Origin: an uncultured Flavihumibacter sp.
GTDB taxonomy: Bacteria > Bacteroidota > Bacteroidia > Chitinophagales > Chitinophagaceae
Direction of reading: 5' to 3'
Assembly (NCBI GenBank): GCA_946482545.1
Contig: CAMLRX010000205.1
Coordinates: 1-5,020 of the forward strand
Length of the DNA: 5,020 bases
Below, piece after piece: positions 1 to 4,106 of the stretch; position 1 is the first letter of the stretch, and every line of letters begins with the position of its first letter. The notes under the pieces are model-generated. The model saw only the letters and a program-made list of their open reading frames with translations. It had not been told where the DNA came from and made no database searches. The position numbers and the translations under genes are program-made.

Positions 1-54
1 TAGAATGCCGCCCTGTCACGGCGGAGGTCGCGGGTTCGAGTCCCGTCCGGTCCG
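1..54 (+). tRNA. tRNA-Asp (anticodon GTC), 5' end cut off by the window
   Basis: This is the 3' part of an aspartate tRNA, starting near canonical position 20 in the D-loop. The anticodon stem CCGCC (8-12) pairs with GGCGG (20-24) around the loop CTGTCAC, with anticodon GTC at 15-17. The variable loop is 25-29. The T arm is GCGGG (30-34), loop TTCGAGT (35-41), CCCGT (42-46), with one G-U pair. The 3' acceptor strand CCGGTCC (47-53) is followed by discriminator G54. CCA is not encoded (the DNA reads GCAGG). The 5' acceptor strand and most of the D arm lie outside the window. Loop and stem geometry leave little doubt about identity. Confidence 0.96.
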
Positions 55-58
55 CAGG

Positions 59-85
59 AAGCGTCTCAGATGAGGCGCTTTTTTT
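59..85 (+). terminator. Rho-independent terminator of the tRNA transcript
   Basis: A nine-pair stem joins AAGCGTCTC (59-67) to GAGGCGCTT (72-80). It has one G-U wobble (64/75) and a four-base AGAT loop. The run of seven T (79-85) begins inside the base of the stem. It starts 5 nt after the mature tRNA 3' end, so it ends the tRNA-Asp transcript and insulates the downstream operon from it. Confidence 0.93.
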
Positions 86-240
86 GTTTCCGAATATTGC
101 CGGAATAGTCGCAAAAACAAAGGATCAAGAGAACAAGGGAAATTATTGGGAAATAGCATTTCAGGTGAACTGTAAATACCGGTTTGTATCATAATTTATT
201 TCCTTCTATAGAAGCTCTTTTAGAGCGCATATTATATAAG
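86..240. other. AT-rich intergenic spacer, no gene seen
   Basis: No reading frame with protein-like composition and no RNA gene is recognisable here. The sequence is visibly richer in A and T than the coding DNA around it. The only local structure is a short hairpin, GCTCT (214-218) and AGAGC (222-226) with a TTT loop, too small for a confident function. Near 237-245 there is TA-AGG-TTTG, one base too long for the Bacteroidota -7 element, with no good upstream partner. Confidence 0.6.
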
Positions 241-337
241 GTTTGCTTTTACATTGCATTTCTTTTAAAAGCAAACTATACTTCGCTTTTAAATGTATTT
301 TAAATTCAAAGCATTATCTTTACATTCAAAAGCGAAG
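241..337. promoter_or_regulatory. Array of alternating inverted half-sites, probable hipB operator
   Basis: Four related half-sites lie just upstream of hipB in alternating orientation: GTTTGCTTTT (241-250), AAAAGCAAAC (267-276), CTTCGCTTTT (281-290) and AAAAGCGAAG (328-337). The first two are exact reverse complements. The last two are as well, and that match extends to 17 positions with one mismatch (281-297 against 321-337). The inner pair, 267-276 and 281-290, sits back to back around TATA and makes a compact 24-bp pseudo-palindrome centred at 278.5. HipB-type regulators are known to repress their own operons by binding inverted repeats there, so autoregulation is the natural reading. The half-site is unlike the E. 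coli HipB operator TATCC-N8-GGATA. Binding is inferred; the repeats are directly visible. Confidence 0.65.
292..322 (+). promoter_or_regulatory. Weak candidate promoter for hipBST
   Basis: TATCTTTA at 315-322 matches the Bacteroidota -7 element TAnnTTTG at all but the last base and lies 19 bp before the hipB start codon. The -33 position about 19 bp further upstream reads AATG, a poor match to TTTG. The candidate lies between the arms of the 281-337 inverted repeat, so a protein bound there could block polymerase. The assignment is tentative because the match is imperfect and the region is AT-rich. Confidence 0.3.
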
Positions 338-341
338 GATA

Positions 342-575
342 ATGCGCAATTCAATACATAAATTAGGGGAAAAAATAAAGGAACGAAGGGAAATCCTGCA
401 CCTCCTGCAATCCCAACTTGCTGACCTATCCGGCATCAGCGTGCGCACGATCCAACTGATAGAGCAGGGAAAAGCCAATCCATCACTGGAAACGCTCCTT
501 AAACTAAGTGATCCGCTTGGCCTGAACCTCGAACTTCTGCTAAAACAACCCGTTGCAAAATCTAACATCAAATAA
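342..575 (+). CDS. hipB: HipB-like Xre-family antitoxin and operon repressor
   Basis: A 77-residue DNA-binding protein made of almost nothing but a Cro/C1-type helix-turn-helix. Residues 8-63 show the family pattern: LGEKIKERRE, then QSQLADLSGIS (helices 2 and turn), VRTIQLIEQGKANPS (recognition helix and loop), and LETLLKLSDPLGL. The ATG at 342 is preferred over a TTG at 243 in the same frame. The upstream extension would translate the inverted-repeat operator, is low-complexity, and lacks homology-like sequence, while 342 follows a purine-rich AAGGA at 335-339. It is the first gene of the hipB-hipS-hipT operon, ending 2 nt before hipS. By family knowledge HipB binds the operon operator and contacts the kinase. 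In tripartite systems HipS is the main neutraliser and HipB mainly represses and assists. The basic tail after residue 67 is short. Confidence 0.88.
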   Translation: MRNSIHKLGEKIKERREILHLLQSQLADLSGISVRTIQLIEQGKANPSLETLLKLSDPLGLNLELLLKQPVAKSNIK

Positions 576-577
576 CC

Positions 578-913
578 ATGAGCGCGGCAGCGGTTTTATA
601 CAACGAGCAACTAGCGGGCACCCTATCCCGATCGGCAGGAAAGTACAGGTTTGTTTACGACAAAACATACCTGACAACGCCCGGTAGCCGCCCGGTAAGT
701 TTAACCTTACCACTCCGCGATTCACCTTACGAAAGTGAGGTATTGTTCCCTGCATTCGTCAACAGGTTAAGCGAAGGCGCCAACAAAGCGCTGCAATGCC
801 GGTTGCTGAAGATTGATGAAAATGATTATTTCGGCCTGTTACTCGCAACAGCAGGAAGCGATAGTATCGGACCACTTACCATAAAACAGCTTGATGAGCC
901 TGCCAGCGATTAA
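578..913 (+). CDS. hipS: HipS-like protein: detached HipA N-terminal subdomain (probable antitoxin)
   Basis: A 111-residue protein matching the N-terminal subdomain 1 of HipA kinases. Seen in order: a short first strand with VLYNEQLAGTL (6-16), FVYD (25-28), PVSLTLPL (39-46) followed by RDSPYES, LFPAFVNRLSEG (56-67), and DYFGLLLATAGSDSIGPLTI (83-102). These correspond to the RPLSLSLPL and GRDSVGAVTL signatures of E. coli HipA. In one-piece HipA this unit is fused to the kinase. Here a stop at 911 separates it, and the kinase starts within its last codons. In E. coli O127 HipBST the equivalent HipS inhibits HipT, so an antitoxin role is inferred. As I recall, that HipS blocks the kinase with a conserved tryptophan. 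No tryptophan exists in this protein, and the corresponding EGW-like place reads EGA (66-68). The stop is a clean separation, not a frameshift, since both halves are well formed. Confidence 0.85.
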   Translation: MSAAAVLYNEQLAGTLSRSAGKYRFVYDKTYLTTPGSRPVSLTLPLRDSPYESEVLFPAFVNRLSEGANKALQCRLLKIDENDYFGLLLATAGSDSIGPLTIKQLDEPASD

Positions 914-1907
914 ATATTGTCCATCCACATTACAGTCAGGTTTTTCCGGCTACAGTCCGGCTGCGCAACAAACGCTGTTTGGCAGCCGCGCCAAAAAGGT
1001 ATCCCCTATACTGCCATTTGATCCTCCGGGGAAGAACAGCGAACAAACCCGCGCATACAATGAGAAAAGAAAAAGCATCAGCATCAGCGGAGTTCAGGAA
1101 AAGTACAGTCTGAAACTTACCAGAAACCAACTTACCCTAACCGATACGGCAGGCACACATATTTTAAAACCTGTACCTGCCGAAAGGCTTGACCGGATAA
1201 CCGATCTGCCAGCGAACGAGCATGTAAGCATGCAAATGGCCAGACAGGTTTTCGGCATAAGAACAGCAGCCTGTGGTATGCTCTTTTTTCAAGATGGTTC
1301 ACCTGGTTACATTACCAGGCGTTTTGATTATAAGCCCGATGGCAGCGGCAAATACCAGGTGGAAGATTTCGCGGCATTATTGGCAAAATCACCTGAAAAT
1401 GAAGGAGACAATTTCAAATACAATGCCTCCTACCTGGATATCGCGGAAATGATCCATCAATATGTTGCCGCTGCACCCGTAGTATTGCTGGAGTTTTTCC
1501 GGCTGGTCGTATTCAACTACCTCATCGGCAACGGAGATGCACACCTCAAGAATTTCTCACTCATGGAAACCGATCATGGAGACTACACGCTTTCGCCAGC
1601 GTACGATCTGCTTTGCACAGCCCTGCATCTCGATGATGGCAGACTGGCTTTGCACGACGGGCTCTATCCAGGAGATTTTGAAGAAGCATCTTACCGCAGC
1701 TATGGCACCTATACCCGAAATTCATTTATGGTATTTGCTGAAAAAGCAGGGATAAATACTGAACTGGCAGGAAAGGCCATGGATGAAATGATAAACAATA
1801 TTAACCAGGCCATAGCATTGTTGGAAAGAAGTTTTTTAAGTGATGATGCCAAACTGGCTTACAAAGGGATAATGAGAGAGCGTCAGCGTAGTTTACAATT
1901 AAAATAG
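894..1907 (+). CDS. hipT: HipT-like serine/threonine kinase toxin (HipA family without its N-terminal subdomain)
   Basis: A 337-residue HipA-fold kinase. Counting from ATG 894: an N-terminal segment (1-45) with KYCPSTL and a single Cys9; the glycine-rich, autophosphorylated loop SISISGVQEKYSL (61-73); HILKP with the probable ATP-binding Lys92; NEHVSMQMARQVFGI (108-122), equivalent to HipA NEYYCLLLAKELGL; RRFD (142-145); the catalytic loop IGNGDAHLKNFSL (211-223) with Asp215 and Asn220; and SPAYDLL (234-240) with the metal-binding Asp238. All expected catalytic positions are present, so the kinase should be active. Known relatives phosphorylate aminoacyl-tRNA synthetases (HipA GltX, E. coli HipT TrpS) and stop growth; the target here cannot be read from sequence. 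A TTG at 891 is a possible start, but ATG 894 is immediately next to it. The 20-nt overlap with hipS suggests translational coupling. Confidence 0.9.
   Translation: MSLPAIKYCPSTLQSGFSGYSPAAQQTLFGSRAKKVSPILPFDPPGKNSEQTRAYNEKRKSISISGVQEKYSLKLTRNQLTLTDTAGTHILKPVPAERLDRITDLPANEHVSMQMARQVFGIRTAACGMLFFQDGSPGYITRRFDYKPDGSGKYQVEDFAALLAKSPENEGDNFKYNASYLDIAEMIHQYVAAAPVVLLEFFRLVVFNYLIGNGDAHLKNFSLMETDHGDYTLSPAYDLLCTALHLDDGRLALHDGLYPGDFEEASYRSYGTYTRNSFMVFAEKAGINTELAGKAMDEMINNINQAIALLERSFLSDDAKLAYKGIMRERQRSLQLK
1074..1088 (+). repeat. Tandem AGCATC repeat encoding the S-I-S-I-S loop of HipT
   Basis: AGC-ATC-AGC-ATC-AGC encodes Ser61, Ile62, Ser63, Ile64 and Ser65 of the kinase. It consists of two perfect hexanucleotide units plus a half unit, located exactly at the autophosphorylation loop before GVQ. 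The E. coli HipT motif is S-I-S-G-V-Q, so Ser63 and Ser65 align with its two phosphoserines and Ser61 is an additional one. A slipped-strand gain or loss of one unit would stay in frame. Confidence 0.75.
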
Positions 1908-1924
1908 CCTTAACCTTTTACACC

Positions 1925-2488
1925 ATGCAATCCCTTCTTCAACATCTCTCCACCATACACCGGCTTTCAGATGCCGCACAACAGGACCTGGAAGAAGCTT
2001 TCCTGCCTTTAACCCTCACCAAAAACACCTTCCTGATCGAAGAAGGAAAAATTTGCCGTCAACTGTATTTCCTGGAGCAGGGCTGCATCAGGGGTTATTA
2101 CCTTTCAGATGGAAAAGAGATCACGCACTGGTTCGGCTTCGAAAATGATTTCGTGACCTCTTTCCACAGTTTCAGTACACAACAACCGGCCACCGAACAT
2201 ATTCAACTGCTGGAAGGATCTGTGCTCTGGAGTATTTCACGGGAGAAACTCCTGCAATTGTGTGAAAAGCACCATGACATAGAAAGGCTGCTCCGGATAG
2301 CTTATGAAAAATATTATATCCGACTGGAAGAGCGTTTCGTAAAATCCCAGTTCCGCACGGCAGTCGAACGGTATGCTTTGCTGCTGGAACAGGCACCACA
2401 CATTATTGAACGGGTACCCTTGGGCCATATTGCTTCCTACCTGGGTTTATCGCAGGAAACACTGAGCAGGGTGCGTGCGAAGCTTTAA
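1925..2488 (+). CDS. Crp/Fnr-family transcriptional regulator
   Basis: A 187-residue regulator of the short Bacteroidota Crp/Fnr type. Residues about 10-110 form the cyclic-nucleotide-binding-like beta barrel ([25 protein letters not shown] region, then [16 protein letters not shown]). Residues 110-150 are the dimerisation helix, and 163-187 a compact helix-turn-helix, [22 protein letters not shown]. The recognition helix has E178, S181 and R182 in the E-x-x-S-R spacing of E. coli FNR (E209, S212, R213), which reads TTGAT. This fits the TTGAC-N4-GTCAA palindrome just downstream. The four iron-sulfur cysteines of FNR are not matched (only C44, C54, C113), and a cAMP pocket is not evident, so the effector is unknown. 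It starts 17 bp after hipT with no convincing promoter of its own, so read-through from hipT is possible. The C terminus ends right after the recognition helix, as is usual for this subfamily. Confidence 0.88.
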   Translation: MQSLLQHLSTIHRLSDAAQQDLEEAFLPLTLTKNTFLIEEGKICRQLYFLEQGCIRGYYLSDGKEITHWFGFENDFVTSFHSFSTQQPATEHIQLLEGSVLWSISREKLLQLCEKHHDIERLLRIAYEKYYIRLEERFVKSQFRTAVERYALLLEQAPHIIERVPLGHIASYLGLSQETLSRVRAKL

Positions 2489-2503
2489 CAAACCCTTCCT
2501 CAT

Positions 2504-2523
2504 TTTTTGACTGTTGTCAAAAA
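2504..2523. promoter_or_regulatory. FNR-type palindromic operator TTGAC-N4-GTCAA
   Basis: TTTTTGAC (2504-2511) and GTCAAAAA (2516-2523) are exact reverse complements around a TGTT spacer. The core TTGAC-N4-GTCAA has the spacing and sequence class of FNR/CRP-family binding sites. The gene upstream encodes a Crp/Fnr protein with an FNR-like recognition helix. The site is centred at 2513.5, about 41 bp before the start expected from the -7 element at 2543-2550. That is the classic position for activators that touch polymerase (class II). Binding itself is inferred. Confidence 0.7.
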
Positions 2524-2542
2524 TGGAACGAAGCGCGGAAAA

Positions 2543-2550
2543 TAGATTTG
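2543..2550 (+). promoter_or_regulatory. yiaA promoter -7 element (TAnnTTTG)
   Basis: TAGATTTG is a perfect match to the Bacteroidota primary-sigma -7 consensus TAnnTTTG. The predicted start is near 2554-2556, giving a leader of about 13-15 nt before ATG 2569. There is no good TTTG at the -33 position. The FNR-type palindrome sits there instead, consistent with activator dependence. Confidence 0.65.
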
Positions 2551-2568
2551 CTCCATAAAATTTTAAAT

Positions 2569-3006
2569 ATGGAAAAGCAAACCCCACTCCCACCCTCACC
2601 CGCATTTATCGCCGCTTCATGGATCGCACTGCTCGCCGGAATGATCGCCTACAATATCGGCTTATGGAACGCCGATATGGAACTCAATGAAAAAGGTTAT
2701 TACTTCACCGTGCTCCTTTTCGGACTGTTTTCCGCCATTTCCGTTCAGAAAGCCGTGCGCGACCAGATGGAAGGCATTCCTGTCACCAACCTTTATTACG
2801 GTATAGCATGGTTTACCACCATCGTGTCCATCCTGCTGCTCACCATCGGTTTGTGGAACGCAGACCTCACAAAAAGCGAAAAAGGATTTTACGGCATGTC
2901 GTTCACCCTCAGCATGTTCGCCGCTATCGCCGTTCAAAAGAATACACGCGATATGAAAGGCACCATCAAAAACAACCCGGCGGCAGAACCGGAGGGAGGA
3001 AAATAA
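2569..3006 (+). CDS. yiaA: YiaA-like inner-membrane protein (YiaAB two-helix domain, duplicated)
   Basis: A 145-residue integral membrane protein with two copies of the YiaA/YiaB two-helix domain. Copy one (about 15-65) has [33 protein letters not shown]. Copy two (about 76-129) has [15 protein letters not shown] and [15 protein letters not shown]. Each copy gives two membrane helices, so four in total (roughly 14-32, 45-60, 76-96, 109-123), with conserved GLWNA and EKG loops and a basic VQK-x-x-RD end. The molecular function of the family is not established. The TTG at 2548 in the same frame is rejected because it overlaps the -7 promoter element; ATG 2569 gives a length close to that of E. 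coli YiaA. It follows the Crp/Fnr gene, and the site between them suggests control by that regulator. The short tail after 130 is rich in Pro, Glu and Gly and lies over the terminator stem. Confidence 0.9.
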   Translation: MEKQTPLPPSPAFIAASWIALLAGMIAYNIGLWNADMELNEKGYYFTVLLFGLFSAISVQKAVRDQMEGIPVTNLYYGIAWFTTIVSILLLTIGLWNADLTKSEKGFYGMSFTLSMFAAIAVQKNTRDMKGTIKNNPAAEPEGGK

Positions 3007-3017
3007 TTTCTCCCTCC
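2991..3017 (+). terminator. Strong hairpin across the yiaA stop codon, probable terminator
   Basis: GGAGGGAGGAA (2991-3001) pairs with TTTCTCCCTCC (3007-3017): eleven pairs including one G-T(U) wobble, and a five-base AATAA loop. The yiaA TAA stop (3004-3006) is in the loop, so the last codons GGK are encoded by the left arm. No T-tract follows (CCTTGC), so it is not a textbook Rho-independent terminator. It could act as a terminator or as a 3' end stabiliser. Confidence 0.55.
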
Positions 3018-3019
3018 CC

Positions 3020-3049
3020 TTGCAAATTCCGATTCTTCTATTAACTTTG
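3020..3049 (+). promoter_or_regulatory. Promoter of the membrane protein and winged-helix regulator genes
   Basis: TTG at 3020-3022 (-33) and TAACTTTG at 3042-3049 (-7, perfect TAnnTTTG) are 19 bp apart, which fits the Bacteroidota promoter layout. The expected start is near 3053-3055, leaving a leader of about 15 nt before ATG 3069. The -7 element shares its last six bases with the ACTTTG half-site of the operator. Confidence 0.7.
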
Positions 3050-3069
3050 TTTTCCAAAGTACTTTCAAA
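3044..3069. promoter_or_regulatory. Operator copy 1: ACTTTG-N5-CAAAGT plus ACTTTCAAA
   Basis: ACTTTG (3044-3049) and CAAAGT (3055-3060) are perfect inverted half-sites with a TTTTC spacer. A third, direct half-site ACTTTCAAA (3061-3069) follows at once and reaches the start codon. The same arrangement recurs at 4053-4078. It covers the -7 element and the expected transcription start, so occupancy should repress. The likely binder is the winged-helix protein encoded second in this transcript. Confidence 0.7.
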
Positions 3070-3686
3070 TGAAAGATGACCAGGATTACATCCGGGAAAT
3101 ATCGGAGATGCGGAGCCTGATGGAAAGATCATCCAGGTTCCTGTTCCTTTCAGGGCTCTCAGGCATCATGGCCGGGATTTATGCGCTGGCAGGCGCAGCC
3201 ATTGTGTATGGGCTGTTTTCGTTCAACCCCGGTAACGCAGATGGCGCGAACGTGCTGGAATCCCCCGTGTTGCTTCAATCAATGGCCGTAGGTATTGTGG
3301 TATTGCTCCTGGCAGTAGGTACCGCCGTGTTGCTCTCCAAAAGAAATGCGGTGAAACGGGGAGAAAAGTTATGGAACTCCACTGCAAGGCGGCTCGTTTC
3401 CCACATGAGTGTGCCCCTGTTCACCGGCGGCCTGTTGCTGCTGATCCTGACCTGGAAAGGCATGATTGCATTGCTTGCGCCCTTCTCCATGATCTTTTAT
3501 GGCATCGCACTGTACAATGCTGGAAAGTACACTTATGCGGAAATGAAAAGCCTGGGGGTGATACAGATCGTGCTGGGGCTGGCAGGCACCTGTTTCGTAG
3601 CGTATGGCCTCCTGTGCTGGGCCATCGGCTTCGGCGTGGCACACATCATTTATGGCGCATACATGCATTACAGATACGAACGATGA
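3069..3686 (+). CDS. Six-helix integral membrane protein of unknown function
   Basis: A 205-residue membrane protein that I cannot assign to a characterised family. The first 23 residues are polar and charged (MKDDQDYIREISEMRSLMER), likely a cytoplasmic amphipathic helix. Six hydrophobic segments follow, at about 24-52, 68-90, 113-129, 132-150, 161-180 and 182-199. A basic loop (KRNAVKRGEKLW, 91-102) lies between the second and third segments. The C terminus is basic (HYRYER). There is no signal peptide, catalytic motif or binding signature. It is the first gene of a two-gene transcript, sharing ATGA with the regulator downstream (stop TGA 3684-3686, next start 3683). That coupling, and the shared operator with a second membrane-protein gene, suggests that the membrane protein and regulator act in one pathway, perhaps the membrane protein sensing or modulating the regulator. 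Confidence 0.85.
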   Translation: MKDDQDYIREISEMRSLMERSSRFLFLSGLSGIMAGIYALAGAAIVYGLFSFNPGNADGANVLESPVLLQSMAVGIVVLLLAVGTAVLLSKRNAVKRGEKLWNSTARRLVSHMSVPLFTGGLLLLILTWKGMIALLAPFSMIFYGIALYNAGKYTYAEMKSLGVIQIVLGLAGTCFVAYGLLCWAIGFGVAHIIYGAYMHYRYER

Positions 3687-4015
3687 AAACAGTGATAGAT
3701 GGTTTACACCGGGTTTTTGAACACCGCATCAGACTGGGCATTATGTCGGTACTGGCAGTGAACGATACACTTGATTTCAATTCGCTGAAAGCCTATTTTG
3801 ATGTAACAGACGGCAACCTGGCCAGCAACCTGAAAACACTGGAAAACGAAAAATTTATCGGCGTGAAAAAAGCTTTCGTGGGAAAGAAACCCAATACAAA
3901 ATATTTTATGACGGAAAAAGGCAAAAAGGCTTTCGACCTTCACCTCCAAACGTTGGAAGCGATTATTCAACGGCGCAACAAAGACGTATTGGGAAAAGGT
4001 GCATCACCAAATTAA
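3683..4015 (+). CDS. Winged-helix transcriptional regulator (ArsR/MarR-like fold)
   Basis: A 110-residue single-domain DNA-binding protein. Residues 5-27 (IDGLHRVFEHRIRLGIMSVLAVN) match the opening helices of small winged-helix regulators. LDFNSLKAYFDVTDGNLASNLKTLENEKFI (30-59) holds the helix-turn-helix, with the recognition helix about 43-55. VKKAFVGKKPNTKYFMTEKGKKAF (61-84) is the wing and following strand, with the common T-x-x-G-x-x-A-F ending. LHLQTLEAII (87-95) is a likely dimer helix. There are no metal-binding cysteines or effector domain. It starts on the ATGA overlap with the preceding membrane-protein gene, so the two are co-translated. It most likely binds the ACTTTG-N5-CAAAGT operators ahead of its own transcript and ahead of the DUF4153 gene. 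That assignment is inference from position and the presence of two sites. Confidence 0.87.
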   Translation: MKTVIDGLHRVFEHRIRLGIMSVLAVNDTLDFNSLKAYFDVTDGNLASNLKTLENEKFIGVKKAFVGKKPNTKYFMTEKGKKAFDLHLQTLEAIIQRRNKDVLGKGASPN

Positions 4016-4050
4016 ACCAGCAAATGATATAACTATATTTTTTTATTCAC

Positions 4051-4078
4051 TCACTTTGAAAATCAAAGTTCTTTCAAA
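4051..4078. promoter_or_regulatory. Operator copy 2 and -7 element upstream of the DUF4153 gene
   Basis: ACTTTG (4053-4058), spacer AAAAT, CAAAGT (4064-4069), then T-CTTTCAAA (4070-4078) repeat the arrangement at 3044-3069. All 12 half-site bases are identical, as are 8 of 9 bases in the third element, while the spacer differs. TCACTTTG at 4051-4058 is the matching -7 element with one mismatch to TAnnTTTG, in the same register as copy 1. No convincing -33 element is seen in the AT-rich stretch upstream. The predicted leader is about 40-45 nt before ATG 4107. Confidence 0.68.
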
Positions 4079-4106
4079 ACAACATCCATCCAAACAATAT
4101 GTAATT

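Noticed and set aside
30..54. tRNA-Asp 3' end as an integration (att) site for the hipBST region
   Set aside because: No second copy of the tRNA 3' end and no integrase gene are visible in the window, so there is no positive evidence of integration here.
243..341. Upstream extension of hipB from a TTG start
   Set aside because: It would translate the inverted-repeat operator, is low in complexity, and ATG 342 begins exactly where Xre-family similarity starts.
2504..2523. Palindrome read as a terminator of the Crp/Fnr gene
   Set aside because: The stem is A/T-rich, short and has no T-tract, whereas it matches FNR-type site geometry at an activator position before a perfect -7 element.
2548..2568. 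TTG start for yiaA
   Set aside because: It lies inside the TAGATTTG promoter element; ATG 2569 gives the usual family length.
2662..3132. 156-codon open frame on the minus strand
   Set aside because: It is a shadow of yiaA and the start of the next gene; the translation has no family pattern, and the + strand frame is clearly the coding one.
3371..3682. In-frame 5' extension of the winged-helix gene
   Set aside because: This part is an alternate-frame reading of the membrane-protein gene, with no domain-like sequence; ATG 3683 sits on the ATGA overlap and begins the winged-helix fold.
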